A stretch of 64,000 nt of DNA from Paenibacillus sp. FSL R5-0766 (GCF_037971845.1 NZ_CP150227.1:1984001-2048000), one strand, 5' to 3'. Numbered from the stretch's first letter, positions 26,847-36,373 are shown. Numbers and translations are program-made. The notes: generated by a model from the sequence alone, not told the origin.

Positions 26847-27253
26847 TTGAGCAGGTCCATCTTTTTCTGGAGTGTCTCCAGTTGTTTTTTGACTTCGCTC
26901 AGCTGGGTATACAGTTTGTTGCTGTTATCCGTTTTGTCACTTGCATTATCCTTGGTGAAAGTCAGCAATTCATTGAAGGATTGAACCTGTCCCTGCAGGT
27001 CTTCTACTTCCTTTGATATCGTTGTTAGCTGATTTTCGTAGTCGGTTTTTAGCGCTGCAATCTGCTGCTGATTATGGGCTTGAAGCTGGTTAATCATCTG
27101 TTGCTGGAGATGGTTACTATAATAGTAGGTTCCAACGACTCCTAGTGCAATGAGAACAATCCACATTACCAGAAACAGCTTGATTGAAGATCCAGCCTTG
27201 CCTTTGGCGCTCCGGGTGTGATGGATGTCAGAGGACGGGGCAGATGGTTTCAT
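26843..27253 (-). CDS. Single-pass membrane protein with coiled coil
   Basis: 136 residues from ATG 27253, seven bases after CAGGAG on the minus strand; the longer frame from 27283 lacks such a site. A polar N-terminus, a transmembrane helix (about 25-47), then a long heptad-rich region (LQQQMINQLQAHNQQ, LKTDYENQLTTISKEVEDL, LSEVKKQLETLQKKMDLL) predicted as an extracellular coiled coil. No enzymatic domain. Coupled by ATGA overlap to the NAGPA-domain gene, suggesting a scaffold for it (inference). Confidence 0.7.
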   Translation of the reverse strand: MKPSAPSSDIHHTRSAKGKAGSSIKLFLVMWIVLIALGVVGTYYYSNHLQQQMINQLQAHNQQQIAALKTDYENQLTTISKEVEDLQGQVQSFNELLTFTKDNASDKTDNSNKLYTQLSEVKKQLETLQKKMDLLK

Positions 27254-27579
27254 ATCATCACTCCTGGTCATTAATAGGTACAAAAAAATTTCCAGTCCTC
27301 ATTCTATCATGCCCCTATTGATTACGCAAAAATGAAATTCTTTACTTAATAGAGTAAAAAGAGATTGCATCGGAAGGAAGTCCTAGGATACAATTTCTTA
27401 TAGATGCAATAAGTAGGAACTTTGGGCAGGTTTTTCGACTTTTTTAGATAGAAATGCAGGAAATTTATACTATATTTTGACCTTTCCGGGAATGGGAAGA
27501 TGGACGTCATGGTGTTTTTATAACAAAATACAGTGAAAATAGAGCTTTTTTATCGGCTTCCTCCTGTATTTTTCTGTTT

Positions 27580-27625
27580 TTCGACATAATCCGACCTATG
27601 CTTCTTCTATACTCGGATTGTCGCA
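27580..27625. promoter_or_regulatory. Inverted pair of Spo0A-box-like sites
   Basis: TTCGACATAA (27580-27589, one mismatch to the reverse 0A box) faces ATTGTCGCA (27617-27625), and together they create an inverted repeat CGACA-TA-ATCCGA / TCGGAT-TGTCG (27582-27594, 27613-27623). It lies about 70 bases upstream of the orphan regulator. The remainder of 27254-27692 is A+T-rich with no gene and no promoter I can call firmly. Confidence 0.3.
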
Positions 27626-27692
27626 TAGACGATGAAATCATCATGACAGAATTTAAAAGTTATTTGTCCAATACATAACAGGGGGAACAACA

Positions 27693-28349
27693 ATGAAAAA
27701 AGTATGGCAGGTGGTCATCATAGATATCCACCCCACCAGCATGCTCGGTACAAAATTGATTTTGGAAGAGCAGCAAGATCTGACGGTACGTGGCATGACT
27801 TCGACCGGAACAGAAGGGCTCGATCTGGTGAATATTCACCAGCCTGATCTGATTCTGATGGATTATCGTCTTCCGGAGGGTCAGGCAGATCAATATATTG
27901 CCCAGATGAAGAATCTGTCAGCTCACAGTCACATCATTATTTTGACGGATGAAGACAATGTGAAGCTGTTTCGTCATCTGATGAGCCTTGGTGCAAGCGG
28001 CATGTTATCCAAACAGGCTTCCCCTAGCCAGCTGATTCATCTGATCTCTGGGTTGCGTGAGGGCCATGTGTCCATTCCATTGTCGTGGTTAAACAGTGCG
28101 GAGTGGGCGCAACCTGTGGAGTCTCCGACAGAAGCACGTGTCATTGAATTAACAGAAACCGAAACTTTTATCATGGAAAGAATTGTTCAGGGTGTAACCT
28201 ATGATAAAATAGCGAATGAGATCAACGTTAGCAGACGTTCCATTGATAATTACCTGCGTAAAATATACGTGAAGCTGGAAGTAAGCAGTAGAGCACAGGC
28301 CATTGAACGTTATGCCTTGCATGCAAGACAAGTGAAGACGGGATCCTGA
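27693..28349 (+). CDS. Orphan NarL/LuxR-family response regulator
   Basis: 218 residues. Receiver domain (about 6-120) with phospho-acceptor Asp in DLILMDYRLPEGQA (about residue 53) and Lys in MLSKQASPSQL. The LuxR-type helix-turn-helix (about 148-212) reads LTETETFIMERIVQGVTYDKIANEINVSRRSIDNYLRKIY. The acidic pair at the N-terminus is IIDIHP, so the usual second acidic residue is replaced and phosphorylation may be altered. No kinase is adjacent. ComA/DegU-like regulators of post-exponential functions are the nearest remembered relatives; exact role unknown. Confidence 0.82.
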   Translation: MKKVWQVVIIDIHPTSMLGTKLILEEQQDLTVRGMTSTGTEGLDLVNIHQPDLILMDYRLPEGQADQYIAQMKNLSAHSHIIILTDEDNVKLFRHLMSLGASGMLSKQASPSQLIHLISGLREGHVSIPLSWLNSAEWAQPVESPTEARVIELTETETFIMERIVQGVTYDKIANEINVSRRSIDNYLRKIYVKLEVSSRAQAIERYALHARQVKTGS

Positions 28350-28485
28350 CGAAACAGGTTTGTTCTTCCCATGATCACAACAGTTCTGTATGCATCCGGT
28401 CATATTCGATGGCGAGCAGGAATAGGTTGTAGGGCTGCGGACTGCGAGTACAGTTTCGGAATAGGGATGAAAGGGGAACGGATCG

Positions 28486-29709
28486 ATGAAATATTTCTTT
28501 GCTTCCCGTACCAACAGGCTTTTGTCATCACCACTGAGGGATATACGTGAGATGTCTGGCAGGGATTATTTCATTTCTCTGGCAGAAGAATTGCCTGCGG
28601 AGGAGTTGTTTCCTTTCAAATTGTTGGAAGAAGCAGCGGTATCTGTCTTTAGTTCAGGCCCCTCCGCATTGCAATATGGAGAGCCAGCAGGCTACACACC
28701 CCTAAGAGAGTGGTTGAACAAAGACTGGAATGCACGCAAAGGCATACGAACGGTACCCGAGCAGATTCTGTTGACCACTGGTACCCAGCAGGCCATCGAT
28801 CTGGTGATGCGTCTATTGCTTGAGCCAGGAGATTCTGTACTGGTTGAACATCCCACATCTCCAGGCTGTCTTGAGGTTCTGGAGATGCAAGGAGCCAAGA
28901 TTGTGCCTGTAATGGGTGATCGGGACGGCATACTGCCAGACCTTTTGGAGCATCACATGCAGCAGGTTAGACCGAAGCTGCTTTTTGCTGCACCCAGTTT
29001 CTCAAATCCGACCGGTGCTTTGTGGAGTATGGAGCGGCGGGAGGCTGTCCTTGAACTGTGTTCGCGCTATGGTGTACTGCTTGTGGAAGACGATTCATAC
29101 GGGGAGCTCCATTTCGATGGCCTTGAGCCAACGGAATTCTATCGTAAATATCCTTCACTTTTTGCACTGGATACTGCCGATCAGGGTGGACATGTTCTCT
29201 ACATTGGTTCGTTCAGCAAAACGGTAGCACCCGCTCTTCGAACCGGATGGGCTGCTGGACATCCTGCGCTGATTCAGGCCATGGCCTCGGTTAAACGAAT
29301 TGCAGATGGTCAGTCCAGTCCGATGAATCAGCGTCTGTTGTATCAATTGCTTGCCCATTCCCCTTTTCGTTGGAGTGATCACCTATCCATGTTGAATCGG
29401 GAGTATAAGACAAGACTCAAACTGATGCTTGAACTGTTGAAAAGACCTGGCTGGAAAGGGTGTCAGTACAACATCCCTGAGGGCGGAATGTATCTGTGGG
29501 TACAGTTGCCTGAAGGATTGGATAGTGGCGCTCTGCTTAAAGCGGCTTTGCCCAAAGGTGTATCCTTTCTTCCTGGATCACTATGTTCGACAGGTGTACA
29601 GGATCAACGTTATATTCGATTGAACTTTAGCCATCCGGGCCGGGATGAATTGCTGCTTGGCATGAACCTGATCAGTGAAACCATTGCCGAATTTACGGCT
29701 CGTAGCTAA
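28486..29709 (+). CDS. PLP-dependent aminotransferase, class I/II (2-aminoadipate aminotransferase-like)
   Basis: 407 residues. Fold-type I features: TTGTQQAIDLVMRLLLEPGD, the Asn/Pro segment FAAPSFSNPTG, the cofactor Asp-Asp-Ser-Tyr in VEDDSYGELHFDG and the PLP lysine in IGSFSKTVAPALRTGW. The C-terminal PEGGMYLWVQLPEG is typical of the AraT/LysN subgroup. This is the catalytic module that MocR/GntR-type regulators share, but no DNA-binding domain is attached. The substrate is likely an aromatic or branched amino acid or 2-aminoadipate; it cannot be narrowed from sequence. It follows GAAAGGGGAACGG. Confidence 0.88.
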   Translation: MKYFFASRTNRLLSSPLRDIREMSGRDYFISLAEELPAEELFPFKLLEEAAVSVFSSGPSALQYGEPAGYTPLREWLNKDWNARKGIRTVPEQILLTTGTQQAIDLVMRLLLEPGDSVLVEHPTSPGCLEVLEMQGAKIVPVMGDRDGILPDLLEHHMQQVRPKLLFAAPSFSNPTGALWSMERREAVLELCSRYGVLLVEDDSYGELHFDGLEPTEFYRKYPSLFALDTADQGGHVLYIGSFSKTVAPALRTGWAAGHPALIQAMASVKRIADGQSSPMNQRLLYQLLAHSPFRWSDHLSMLNREYKTRLKLMLELLKRPGWKGCQYNIPEGGMYLWVQLPEGLDSGALLKAALPKGVSFLPGSLCSTGVQDQRYIRLNFSHPGRDELLLGMNLISETIAEFTARS

Positions 29710-29774
29710 GTCAGATCAAAAATAGATTTTGTAGCAAAAATTAAAATGGGTTCATGACCAAAGTGATTACGTTA

Positions 29775-29803
29775 TTGCATCCACTAACATTTTTATATAT
29801 AAT
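29775..29803 (+). promoter_or_regulatory. Sigma-A promoter of the azoreductase gene
   Basis: TTGCAT (29775-29780) and TATAAT (29798-29803), 17-base spacer. Confidence 0.7.
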
Positions 29804-29900
29804 ATGAATTAATGAGTTGTTGGTTTCTTTATATAAGCTACAATGGTGGCCAGTTCAGGAAAAGCACTCATATATTTTATCTAACGGGGGAAAATTCAAC

Positions 29901-30527
29901 ATGTCTAATATTTTATTTGTTAAAGCAAATGACCGTCCTGCAGATCAAGCAGTCAGCGTTAAATTGTACGATGCATTCTTGAGCGCATACAAAGAGTCCC
30001 ACCCAGGTGACACAGTTACTGAGTTGGATCTCTACAATACAGAATTCCCATTCTATGGTAACACTGCTATCACAGGTACTTACAAAGCAGCTAACGGTTT
30101 TGAACTGACAGCTGACGAGCAAAAAGCAGCTTCACTTGCAGCACAATTGCAAGATCAATTCCTGGCAGCTGACAAAGTTGTATTTGCATTCCCACTGTGG
30201 AACTTCACTGTTCCAGCTCCATTGGTAAACTACATTGCTTACCTGAGCCAAGCTGGTAAAACATTCAAATACACTGCTGAAGGTCCTGTAGGACTTGCTG
30301 GCGACAAAAAAGTAGCTTTGCTTAACGCACGTGGTGGCGTATATTCCGAAGGTCCAATGGCAGCTGCTGAAATGTCCCTGAACTTCCTGAAAACAGTTCT
30401 CGGCTTGTGGGGCATTCAAAACCCAGAAGTGGTTATCGTTGAAGGACATAACGCTTCTGCAGATCGTGCTGAAGAAATCGTTACAGCAGGTCTGAAATTG
30501 GCTTCCGAAGTAGCAGTAAAATTCTAA
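29901..30527 (+). CDS. azoR: FMN-dependent NADH-azoreductase / quinone reductase
   Basis: 208 residues from ATG 29901 behind ACGGGGG. Flavodoxin-like fold; MSNILFVKANDRP forms the first strand and FMN-binding loop, FAFPLWNFTVPAPLVNYI is the family signature around the flavin, and LLNARGGVYSEGP the second loop. AzoR-type enzymes reduce quinones and azo compounds with NADH and protect against electrophile stress. Codon use is that of a well-expressed gene. Single gene with promoter and bidirectional terminator. The frame extending to 29817 is non-coding leader. Confidence 0.92.
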   Translation: MSNILFVKANDRPADQAVSVKLYDAFLSAYKESHPGDTVTELDLYNTEFPFYGNTAITGTYKAANGFELTADEQKAASLAAQLQDQFLAADKVVFAFPLWNFTVPAPLVNYIAYLSQAGKTFKYTAEGPVGLAGDKKVALLNARGGVYSEGPMAAAEMSLNFLKTVLGLWGIQNPEVVIVEGHNASADRAEEIVTAGLKLASEVAVKF

Positions 30528-30554
30528 TAACACTCTTCTATATAGAACACATCA

Positions 30555-30595
30555 AAACACCTGTAGTCTCCAGTGGAGATTACAGGTGTTTTTTT
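30555..30595. terminator. Bidirectional terminator
   Basis: AAACACCTGTA (30555-30565) pairs with TACAGGTGTTT (30581-30591), with the inner GTCTCC/GGAGAT continuing the stem. T run follows on the plus strand and an A run precedes, so it can also serve the convergent gene. Confidence 0.9.
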
Positions 30596-30638
30596 GCATT
30601 CTCATTTTTTTCACATCCGTTACTTCAGATGATTCGGT

Positions 30639-31484
30639 TCAGATCTTGTCTGTATTTTTCAAGTAAAACTCCGCTGCTTCAGCGATGTGTGCAAGGTCGT
30701 CCTTATGTTCACCAGATACAGAATACGTTACATCGAGTTCATTAATGGTTCGTTCAATCATATCATTATCCTCAAGCATGTGTGCATGCTCGGTTAACGC
30801 CTGTACTCCCTTAATTGTCAGAATATACTTTCCGCGGGAGAGGCGTTCAAACCAGCCATAATAATTTTTTTGCAGAATCGCTGCGGCAGAACCTACACCT
30901 GTCTGTCTGGCAAGGTTGGCCGGAGAGGCTTCTCCGTTCGTCCGTAGAGCGGATGCGACACGTAAAGCCTTCTCACGATATGCTGTGACCAGCTGTCTTC
31001 GTGTGCTGCCTCCCGTATTGTAGTCTCCGCTGCGTTCGTCAAATTCCTTGAGCAATCGTTTCCGCCGAACACCGCTTTTGCGGGCAACTTGATTGGCGCT
31101 AGTAAGGGGCGTCTGGGTGGAAGGTTCGCACAATACATCAATCAGGGGAGGTTTGGTTTTGTAAAATGTGACCGTTAGCAGCCCCAGACCGAGCTGTCTG
31201 CATAATGCAGTCAGTTCGCTCCAGCGTTGGTTTGCGGCTCCGCGTTTACTGCGATTGCGCTCGACGGCCAGATACACGAACGGGCTAAGTTTCAAGCGCT
31301 GCATGCCCTGTAGCAACAAGGAGAGGTTAAATGTTTTTTTCATCTCCACAATGAGTGGTTCGTCCTGGTCCGATCTGACTCCGACGAGGTCACAATGTCT
31401 GACTTCCGCCTTGACGTCGAAGCCACGCTGCTCGAAGAAAGCCTTCACAGGCGAATATAATTCGGTTTCGTATTTCACTGCCAT
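30639..31484 (-). CDS. DUF2161-family protein with PD-(D/E)XK nuclease-like core
   Basis: 281 residues. The N-terminal 100 residues look like a PD-(D/E)XK phosphodiesterase core: an acidic residue in HCDLVGVR and the E-x-K motif in LIVEMKKTFNLSLLLQG. The C-terminal half has Arg/Lys-rich segments and a possible winged-helix region (SPANLARQTGVGSAAAILQ). The family is a putative nuclease of unknown biology; a DNA-repair or restriction-related role is only inference. ATG 31484 follows GGAAAGGAGC on the minus strand. Confidence 0.75.
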   Translation of the reverse strand: MAVKYETELYSPVKAFFEQRGFDVKAEVRHCDLVGVRSDQDEPLIVEMKKTFNLSLLLQGMQRLKLSPFVYLAVERNRSKRGAANQRWSELTALCRQLGLGLLTVTFYKTKPPLIDVLCEPSTQTPLTSANQVARKSGVRRKRLLKEFDERSGDYNTGGSTRRQLVTAYREKALRVASALRTNGEASPANLARQTGVGSAAAILQKNYYGWFERLSRGKYILTIKGVQALTEHAHMLEDNDMIERTINELDVTYSVSGEHKDDLAHIAEAAEFYLKNTDKI

Positions 31485-31845
31485 CGTCCGTGCTCCTTTC
31501 CAGAAGTGGCCTGTCTCTGACCATGTGTTGTCCGGTTTCCTAAATTTAGAACCCTCATTATATCATATTCGTTCTTTTTTTTCTGAAGGCACAAGATGTC
31601 TGATAGAACAGGGAAAAGCCAAAATTCGAAGCGGTTGATTGAAAAAAAGAGGTCAACTTATCCGAATTGCCGCATAGGTATGTAATACACTTTTCACAAC
31701 AAAACAAGACGTTTGGACAGAGGGTGGCGGGACTACACAGTACCGCAAGATTGGTATTCAAGCAGGAGCCGCAATTCTATTGATTTCTTCATACCATTCG
31801 GAATGGTTGACAATCACACTAAAGGAGCCATGGGAGGTACCAAGC
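31485..31845. other. Intergenic region between DUF2161 gene and prkA
   Basis: Divergent promoter region. No convincing gene: the longest open frame (minus strand, 31558-31761) has no ribosome binding site. CATACCAT at 31790-31797 resembles a sigma-E -10 element, which would fit a mother-cell prkA, but no good -35 partner is present. Confidence 0.5.
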
Positions 31846-33741
31846 ATGAATATTTTTGAACGCGTTGCGGAACATCGGGCAGAGAGTGACCGTTTGACAT
31901 GGAACGGAACATTTGAAGATTATATTGCACTGCTGAGAGAGGACCCGACTCCGGCAATGACGGCTCACGCCAGAGTGTATGAGATGATTGAATCGTTTGG
32001 GGTTGAAGAAGTAGGCGGGCATAAGCGGTACAAGTTTTTTGAACAGGAAATTTTTGGGCTGGACCGTTCGATTGAAAAGCTGGTTGAAGAATACTTTCAC
32101 TCGGCAGCACGTCGTCTGGATGTACGTAAACGGATCTTGCTCCTGATGGGTCCCGTAAGTGGAGGAAAATCGACACTGGTCACGCTGCTGAAGCGGGGGC
32201 TTGAACAGTTCTCACGGACAGAGAAAGGTGCCATATACGCCATTGATGGATGCCCGATGCATGAGGAACCGCTGCATCTGATCCCACTGGAGCTTCGTCC
32301 TGAAGTGGAAAAGGAAATTGGAGTCCGTATTGAGGGGAACCTTTGCCCATCCTGCCAGATGAGACTCCGTACCGAATATGGTGGTGATATCAGCAAGGTG
32401 CCGGTGGAACGGGTCATTGTTTCCGAAGATAATCGCGTGGGAATAGGAACGTTCAGCCCATCGGATCCGAAATCGCAGGATATTGCCGATCTGACGGGTA
32501 GTATTGACTTCTCCACCATTACGGAGTTTGGTTCCGAATCCGATCCACGTGCCTATCGTTTTGATGGGGAGTTGAACAAGGCAAACCGTGGGTTAATGGA
32601 GTTCCAGGAGATGTTGAAATGTGATGAGAAATTCCTGTGGAATCTTCTGTCGCTTACGCAGGAAGGGAACTTCAAAGCAGGACGCTTTGCCTTAATCAGT
32701 GCGGATGAGATGATTGTGGCGCATACGAATGAATCGGAGTATAAGTCATTTATCTCCAACAAGAAGAATGAGGCACTGCAATCCCGGATGATTGTCATGC
32801 CGATTCCGTACAATCTGAAAGTGTCCGAGGAAGAGAAAATCTATGCCAAGCTCATTCAGCAAAGTGACATGAAGCATGTTCATATTGCACCGCATGCCCT
32901 GCGGACTGCAGCCATTTTTTCGATACTTACCCGTTTGAAGGAAACGAAAAAACAAGGCATGGATCTTGTTAAAAAGATGCGCATGTATGATGGTGAAGAA
33001 GTGGAAGGATACAAAGAAGCCGATCTGCGCGAGATGCAAAATGAGTATTTGGATGAAGGGATGTCCGGCATTGATCCACGGTATGTCATTAACCGGATCT
33101 CCAGTGCTTTGATCAAGCAAAATCTTCAGTGCATTAACGCGCTGGACATTCTGCGTGCCATTAAGGACGGTCTGGACCAACATGCTTCGATTACGAAAGA
33201 AGAGCGTGAGCGTTATCTGAACTTCATTGCTCTTGCACGCAAGGAGTATGACGAACTGGCCAAGAAGGAAGTGCAGAAAGCATTTGTGTACTCATTCGAG
33301 GAGTCGGCAAGAACGCTATTCGAGAATTACCTGGATAACATTGAAGCATTCTGCAACTGGTCCAAAATTCGTGATCCGCTCACAGATGAAGAAATGGACC
33401 CGGATGAGCGTTTGATGCGTTCCATCGAGGAGCAGATCGGCATCTCCGAGAATGCAAAGAAAGCGTTCAGGGAAGAGATTCTAATCCGAATCTCGGCTTA
33501 CTCTCGTAAGGAGCGCAAATTCGAGTACAGCAGCCATGACCGTCTGCGTGAAGCGATTGAGAAGAAGTTGTTTACCGATCTGAAAGACATCGTCAAGATT
33601 ACAACCTCAACCAAAACACCAGATGCAACACAATTGAAACGAATGAATGAAGTCATTAAACGCTTAATTGAAGAGCATGGATATACCGCAGCCAGCGCCA
33701 ATGAACTGCTCCGTTATGTTGGAAGTCTGCTTAATCGCTAA
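31846..33741 (+). CDS. prkA: PrkA-type AAA+ serine protein kinase
   Basis: 631 residues from ATG 31846 behind GGGAGGT. The N-terminal AAA_PrkA domain (about 15-385) has Walker A in LMGPVSGGKSTLVTLLKRG and the FQEMLKCDEKFLWNLLSLTQEG segment; the C-terminal PrkA domain follows (about 390-630). PrkA/YeaG proteins act as serine kinase or AAA protease-like factors and work with YhbH/YeaH and SpoVR/YcgB in sporulation or starvation. Here those two partners lie about 18 kb away at 49.7-52.3 kb rather than immediately downstream. Confidence 0.93.
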   Translation: MNIFERVAEHRAESDRLTWNGTFEDYIALLREDPTPAMTAHARVYEMIESFGVEEVGGHKRYKFFEQEIFGLDRSIEKLVEEYFHSAARRLDVRKRILLLMGPVSGGKSTLVTLLKRGLEQFSRTEKGAIYAIDGCPMHEEPLHLIPLELRPEVEKEIGVRIEGNLCPSCQMRLRTEYGGDISKVPVERVIVSEDNRVGIGTFSPSDPKSQDIADLTGSIDFSTITEFGSESDPRAYRFDGELNKANRGLMEFQEMLKCDEKFLWNLLSLTQEGNFKAGRFALISADEMIVAHTNESEYKSFISNKKNEALQSRMIVMPIPYNLKVSEEEKIYAKLIQQSDMKHVHIAPHALRTAAIFSILTRLKETKKQGMDLVKKMRMYDGEEVEGYKEADLREMQNEYLDEGMSGIDPRYVINRISSALIKQNLQCINALDILRAIKDGLDQHASITKEERERYLNFIALARKEYDELAKKEVQKAFVYSFEESARTLFENYLDNIEAFCNWSKIRDPLTDEEMDPDERLMRSIEEQIGISENAKKAFREEILIRISAYSRKERKFEYSSHDRLREAIEKKLFTDLKDIVKITTSTKTPDATQLKRMNEVIKRLIEEHGYTAASANELLRYVGSLLNR

Positions 33742-33776
33742 TCGGCAACGAACCATTCCGGATCAGGCTTCTGATG

Positions 33777-33818
33777 TCTGCTGTGAGGCTCCTTCACAGC
33801 AGAGTCAGGGCCTTTTTA
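33777..33818 (+). terminator. Terminator of prkA
   Basis: TCTGCTGTGA (33777-33786) pairs with TCACAGCAGA (33794-33803); the outer CTGAT/GTCAG extends the stem and GGCCTTTTT follows. Confidence 0.75.
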
Positions 33819-33950
33819 ATTACATGAAGATCATATTAGTCTAAAAAGCTGACAAATAAGGTTAATTTTAAAGAGAATTAGTTCTAATGGTATATGTATG
33901 TTTAGGTATTTTAGTCTATAATATGATACATATATTTACAATTTAAAGTA

Positions 33951-34991
33951 ATGGTGTTTATTAAGGAGCTGACTGAACCAGATATGAGCAGTATTTCCGC
34001 AACAAGACAGAAGCAACTTGATTACATGGGATTAACCGCAGGGGATTTAAAACTGCTTGCCGATCATCGGCCTGTTTTTAAAAAAGTCGTTAATGAAGTG
34101 GTGGATCATTTCTACAATCATGTGGGGAATTATCCTGATCTGGTAGATCTGATCGCAAGATTCTCTTCCATTGAACGTTTAAAAGAGACGCAGAAGATGT
34201 ACTGGTTATCGATGACGGATGGAATCGTGGACGACGCATACATTGAGCAACGGATTGCAATTGGGCTTGTACATTCACGGATTGGTCTGTCCGAAGATTA
34301 TTATCTGGGTACCTATATGGTATACCTTGATATTGCAACGAGCATATTCCAGCAGGTGATCCCTGATTCCTGGCATCCTGTCATTCAGGCGCTCAGCAAA
34401 ATGTTTAATCTGGATTCACAGCTTGTCCTTGAAGCCTATGAGAAGAAAGAAAAAGAAAAGTTACATCAGCTTGCCGATGACCAACAACATACTTTGCAGG
34501 CTATTACGCAGATTACCCAAGAGCTTACAGGCATGATTAGTGAATTAAATGAAAGTGCAATGGCTATATCGAGTGTAGCCAAAGAAACAGCGGCTTCTCA
34601 GGATCAGGCTCAAGTTCTGCTCACGGAATTGACAGGGGAGATCCAGCAGATAGGAAAAATGGGTGAATTGATTCGCGAGATATCGGATCAGAGTCATCTT
34701 GTCGGCCTGAATGCAGCGATTGAAGCTGCTCATGCAGGAGAGTTCGGACGTGGTTTCGAAGTAGTTGCCAGTGAGGTGCGCAAGCTTGCAGCCAGTTCTC
34801 GGGATGCCCAAGGTAAAATTCAGTCCAATCTGGAGCAGATCATGAAGAAACTGAGCAGTGTGCAGCAGGAGTCGGATCATACGTCACGCGGAGCACGTAG
34901 CCAAGCTTCACGCTCGGCTGAACTCGCTGTATTTGCAACAACAATGGAGAAACTGTCTCTGGATTTGAAGAATCTGGAACAGCAGGAATAG
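33951..34991 (+). CDS. Globin-coupled sensor with methyl-accepting signalling domain (HemAT-like)
   Basis: 346 residues if started at ATG 33951; an in-frame ATG at 33984 would leave 335. The N-terminal protoglobin domain (about 20-175) carries the probable proximal haem His in [17 protein letters not shown] and a Tyr/Phe-rich distal part. The C-terminal MCP-type hairpin tip reads [40 protein letters not shown]. No transmembrane segment, so a soluble oxygen sensor. It is about 90 residues shorter than Bacillus HemAT and lacks most of the methylation helices; chemotactic output is therefore uncertain. AAGGAG at 33963-33968 does not sit well for either start. Confidence 0.82.
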   Translation: MVFIKELTEPDMSSISATRQKQLDYMGLTAGDLKLLADHRPVFKKVVNEVVDHFYNHVGNYPDLVDLIARFSSIERLKETQKMYWLSMTDGIVDDAYIEQRIAIGLVHSRIGLSEDYYLGTYMVYLDIATSIFQQVIPDSWHPVIQALSKMFNLDSQLVLEAYEKKEKEKLHQLADDQQHTLQAITQITQELTGMISELNESAMAISSVAKETAASQDQAQVLLTELTGEIQQIGKMGELIREISDQSHLVGLNAAIEAAHAGEFGRGFEVVASEVRKLAASSRDAQGKIQSNLEQIMKKLSSVQQESDHTSRGARSQASRSAELAVFATTMEKLSLDLKNLEQQE

Positions 34992-35119
34992 AGCTTAAAA
35001 GCATTAGGAACCTTCCATACCGTTTCAGGCTGTTTTAGGCTATAATGGGTAGACAAACCTGCCGATGTTATAGAAAATGCAGCCGGAGACAGGGGATTTG
35101 AAGAGGTTGAGGTGATCAG

Positions 35120-36124
35120 ATGGCTTCTATCCATGATGTAGCCAAGGAAGCGGGAGTATCTGTTGCAACCGTTTCCAAAGTGATAAACGATTATCCTGAT
35201 GTAAGTGAAAAAACACGCAAAAAAGTCAATATAGCCATCGAATTATTGAAATATCAACCCAATGTGGTCGCACGTGGACTTGTCAAACGCCGTTCATGGA
35301 CGGTGGGAGTACTGTTAACGGTCCCGTTTACGAACCCTTTTGTGTCGGAGTTGCTGGAAGGGATCAAGACAGCGCTGGAGAACAGTGGATATGATCTGGT
35401 TCGGTTGTCTACTCGATTCGATGATCCGGCGTACTCGTTCATCAAACATTGCCGCAGTCGTAATGTGGATGGCGTTGTGGTATTCGGGGAAGGCAGAGAA
35501 AACGCGAGTATTCAGGAACTGGTGGATGCAGAGATTCCAACGATGTTTATCGATACGGATATGTTGGGCAAGCGTGCCGGTTATATTACTACGGATAACG
35601 CAAACGGGATCTCGATGGGAGTCAAACATCTGCATGAGCTTGGGCACCGCAAAATTGCCTATATCTCAGGGACACTTGGACCTGCCGTAGCCAATCTGCG
35701 ATTGGAAGGATATCGGGAAGGGCTGCGAGAATGCGGCATCCCGTATTCTACGGTATATCTGGAAGTCTGCGATTATTCCTTCGACGGAGGAAGCAAGGCT
35801 GCTCGGCGATTGCTGGCACTTCAGGATCAACCAACGGGGATTGTCTGTGCATCAGACATGTCTGCTTTTGGTGCGATTCATGAAATTGAAAAGCATGGAC
35901 TGAGTGTACCAGAAGATATCTCGGTTGTCGGGTTCGATAACACGTATTATGCTGAGGTATTCAAACCGGGGTTGACCACGGTGAATCAGAATATCTATTC
36001 CATTGGCATTAAGTCCATCGAATATCTGATTGCCATGATCGAGAATCCGTCTTATTCTCCTCCCGTGGTGACGGAACCTTCCAATCTGGTTGTCCGTCAG
36101 ACGACAGCACCTTTAAAAACCTAA
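35120..36124 (+). CDS. LacI-family transcriptional regulator next to the xylanase gene
   Basis: 334 residues. The helix-turn-helix reads MASIHDVAKEAGVSVATVSKVINDYPDVSEKT with the hinge PNVVARGLVKRRS. The effector-binding domain includes VGVLLTVPFTNPFVSELLEGI and SVVGFDNTYYAEVFKPGLTTV. It is encoded 250 bases upstream of a secreted GH10 xylanase in the same direction, with a LacI-type palindrome between them, so it likely controls the xylanase in response to a xylan-derived sugar (inference). The start follows AGGTTGAGGTGATCAG. Confidence 0.9.
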   Translation: MASIHDVAKEAGVSVATVSKVINDYPDVSEKTRKKVNIAIELLKYQPNVVARGLVKRRSWTVGVLLTVPFTNPFVSELLEGIKTALENSGYDLVRLSTRFDDPAYSFIKHCRSRNVDGVVVFGEGRENASIQELVDAEIPTMFIDTDMLGKRAGYITTDNANGISMGVKHLHELGHRKIAYISGTLGPAVANLRLEGYREGLRECGIPYSTVYLEVCDYSFDGGSKAARRLLALQDQPTGIVCASDMSAFGAIHEIEKHGLSVPEDISVVGFDNTYYAEVFKPGLTTVNQNIYSIGIKSIEYLIAMIENPSYSPPVVTEPSNLVVRQTTAPLKT

Positions 36125-36138
36125 AGACGTTGACACGG

Positions 36139-36164
36139 AGCACAGCTAACAAGCTGTGCTTTTT
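36139..36164 (+). terminator. Terminator of the LacI-family gene
   Basis: AGCACAGCT (36139-36147) pairs perfectly with AGCTGTGCT (36152-36160), then TTTT. Confidence 0.88.
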
Positions 36165-36206
36165 GTCGTTTTATATTATTGTGAAGATTTTAGAATAAGT
36201 CCTATA

Positions 36207-36245
36207 GTTTAACGGGTAAACAAAGTCCGTTGGCAATCGTATAAT
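36207..36245 (+). promoter_or_regulatory. Xylanase promoter with overlapping LacI-type operator
   Basis: TATAAT at 36240-36245 with TAAACA at 36217-36222 (17-base spacer). The palindrome GTTTAACGGGTAAAC (36207-36221) has the odd-length, C-G-centred form of LacI-family operators and overlaps the -35 element, so its occupation should block the promoter. Confidence 0.55.
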
Positions 36246-36373
36246 GAAAGTGCTTACAATTTCTGTTGGAATAACGTCTTTCCAATCCTGAACAACGATC
36301 TTGTAAAGGGCTGGCGCATGACAGAACAAAGGTTACTATTCACAAACAAACAACCAACCAAGGAGGAGATCGG

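Noticed and set aside
31558..31761. 67-codon minus-strand frame upstream of prkA
   Set aside because: No ribosome binding site; Cys/Phe-rich composition is unlike neighbouring genes.
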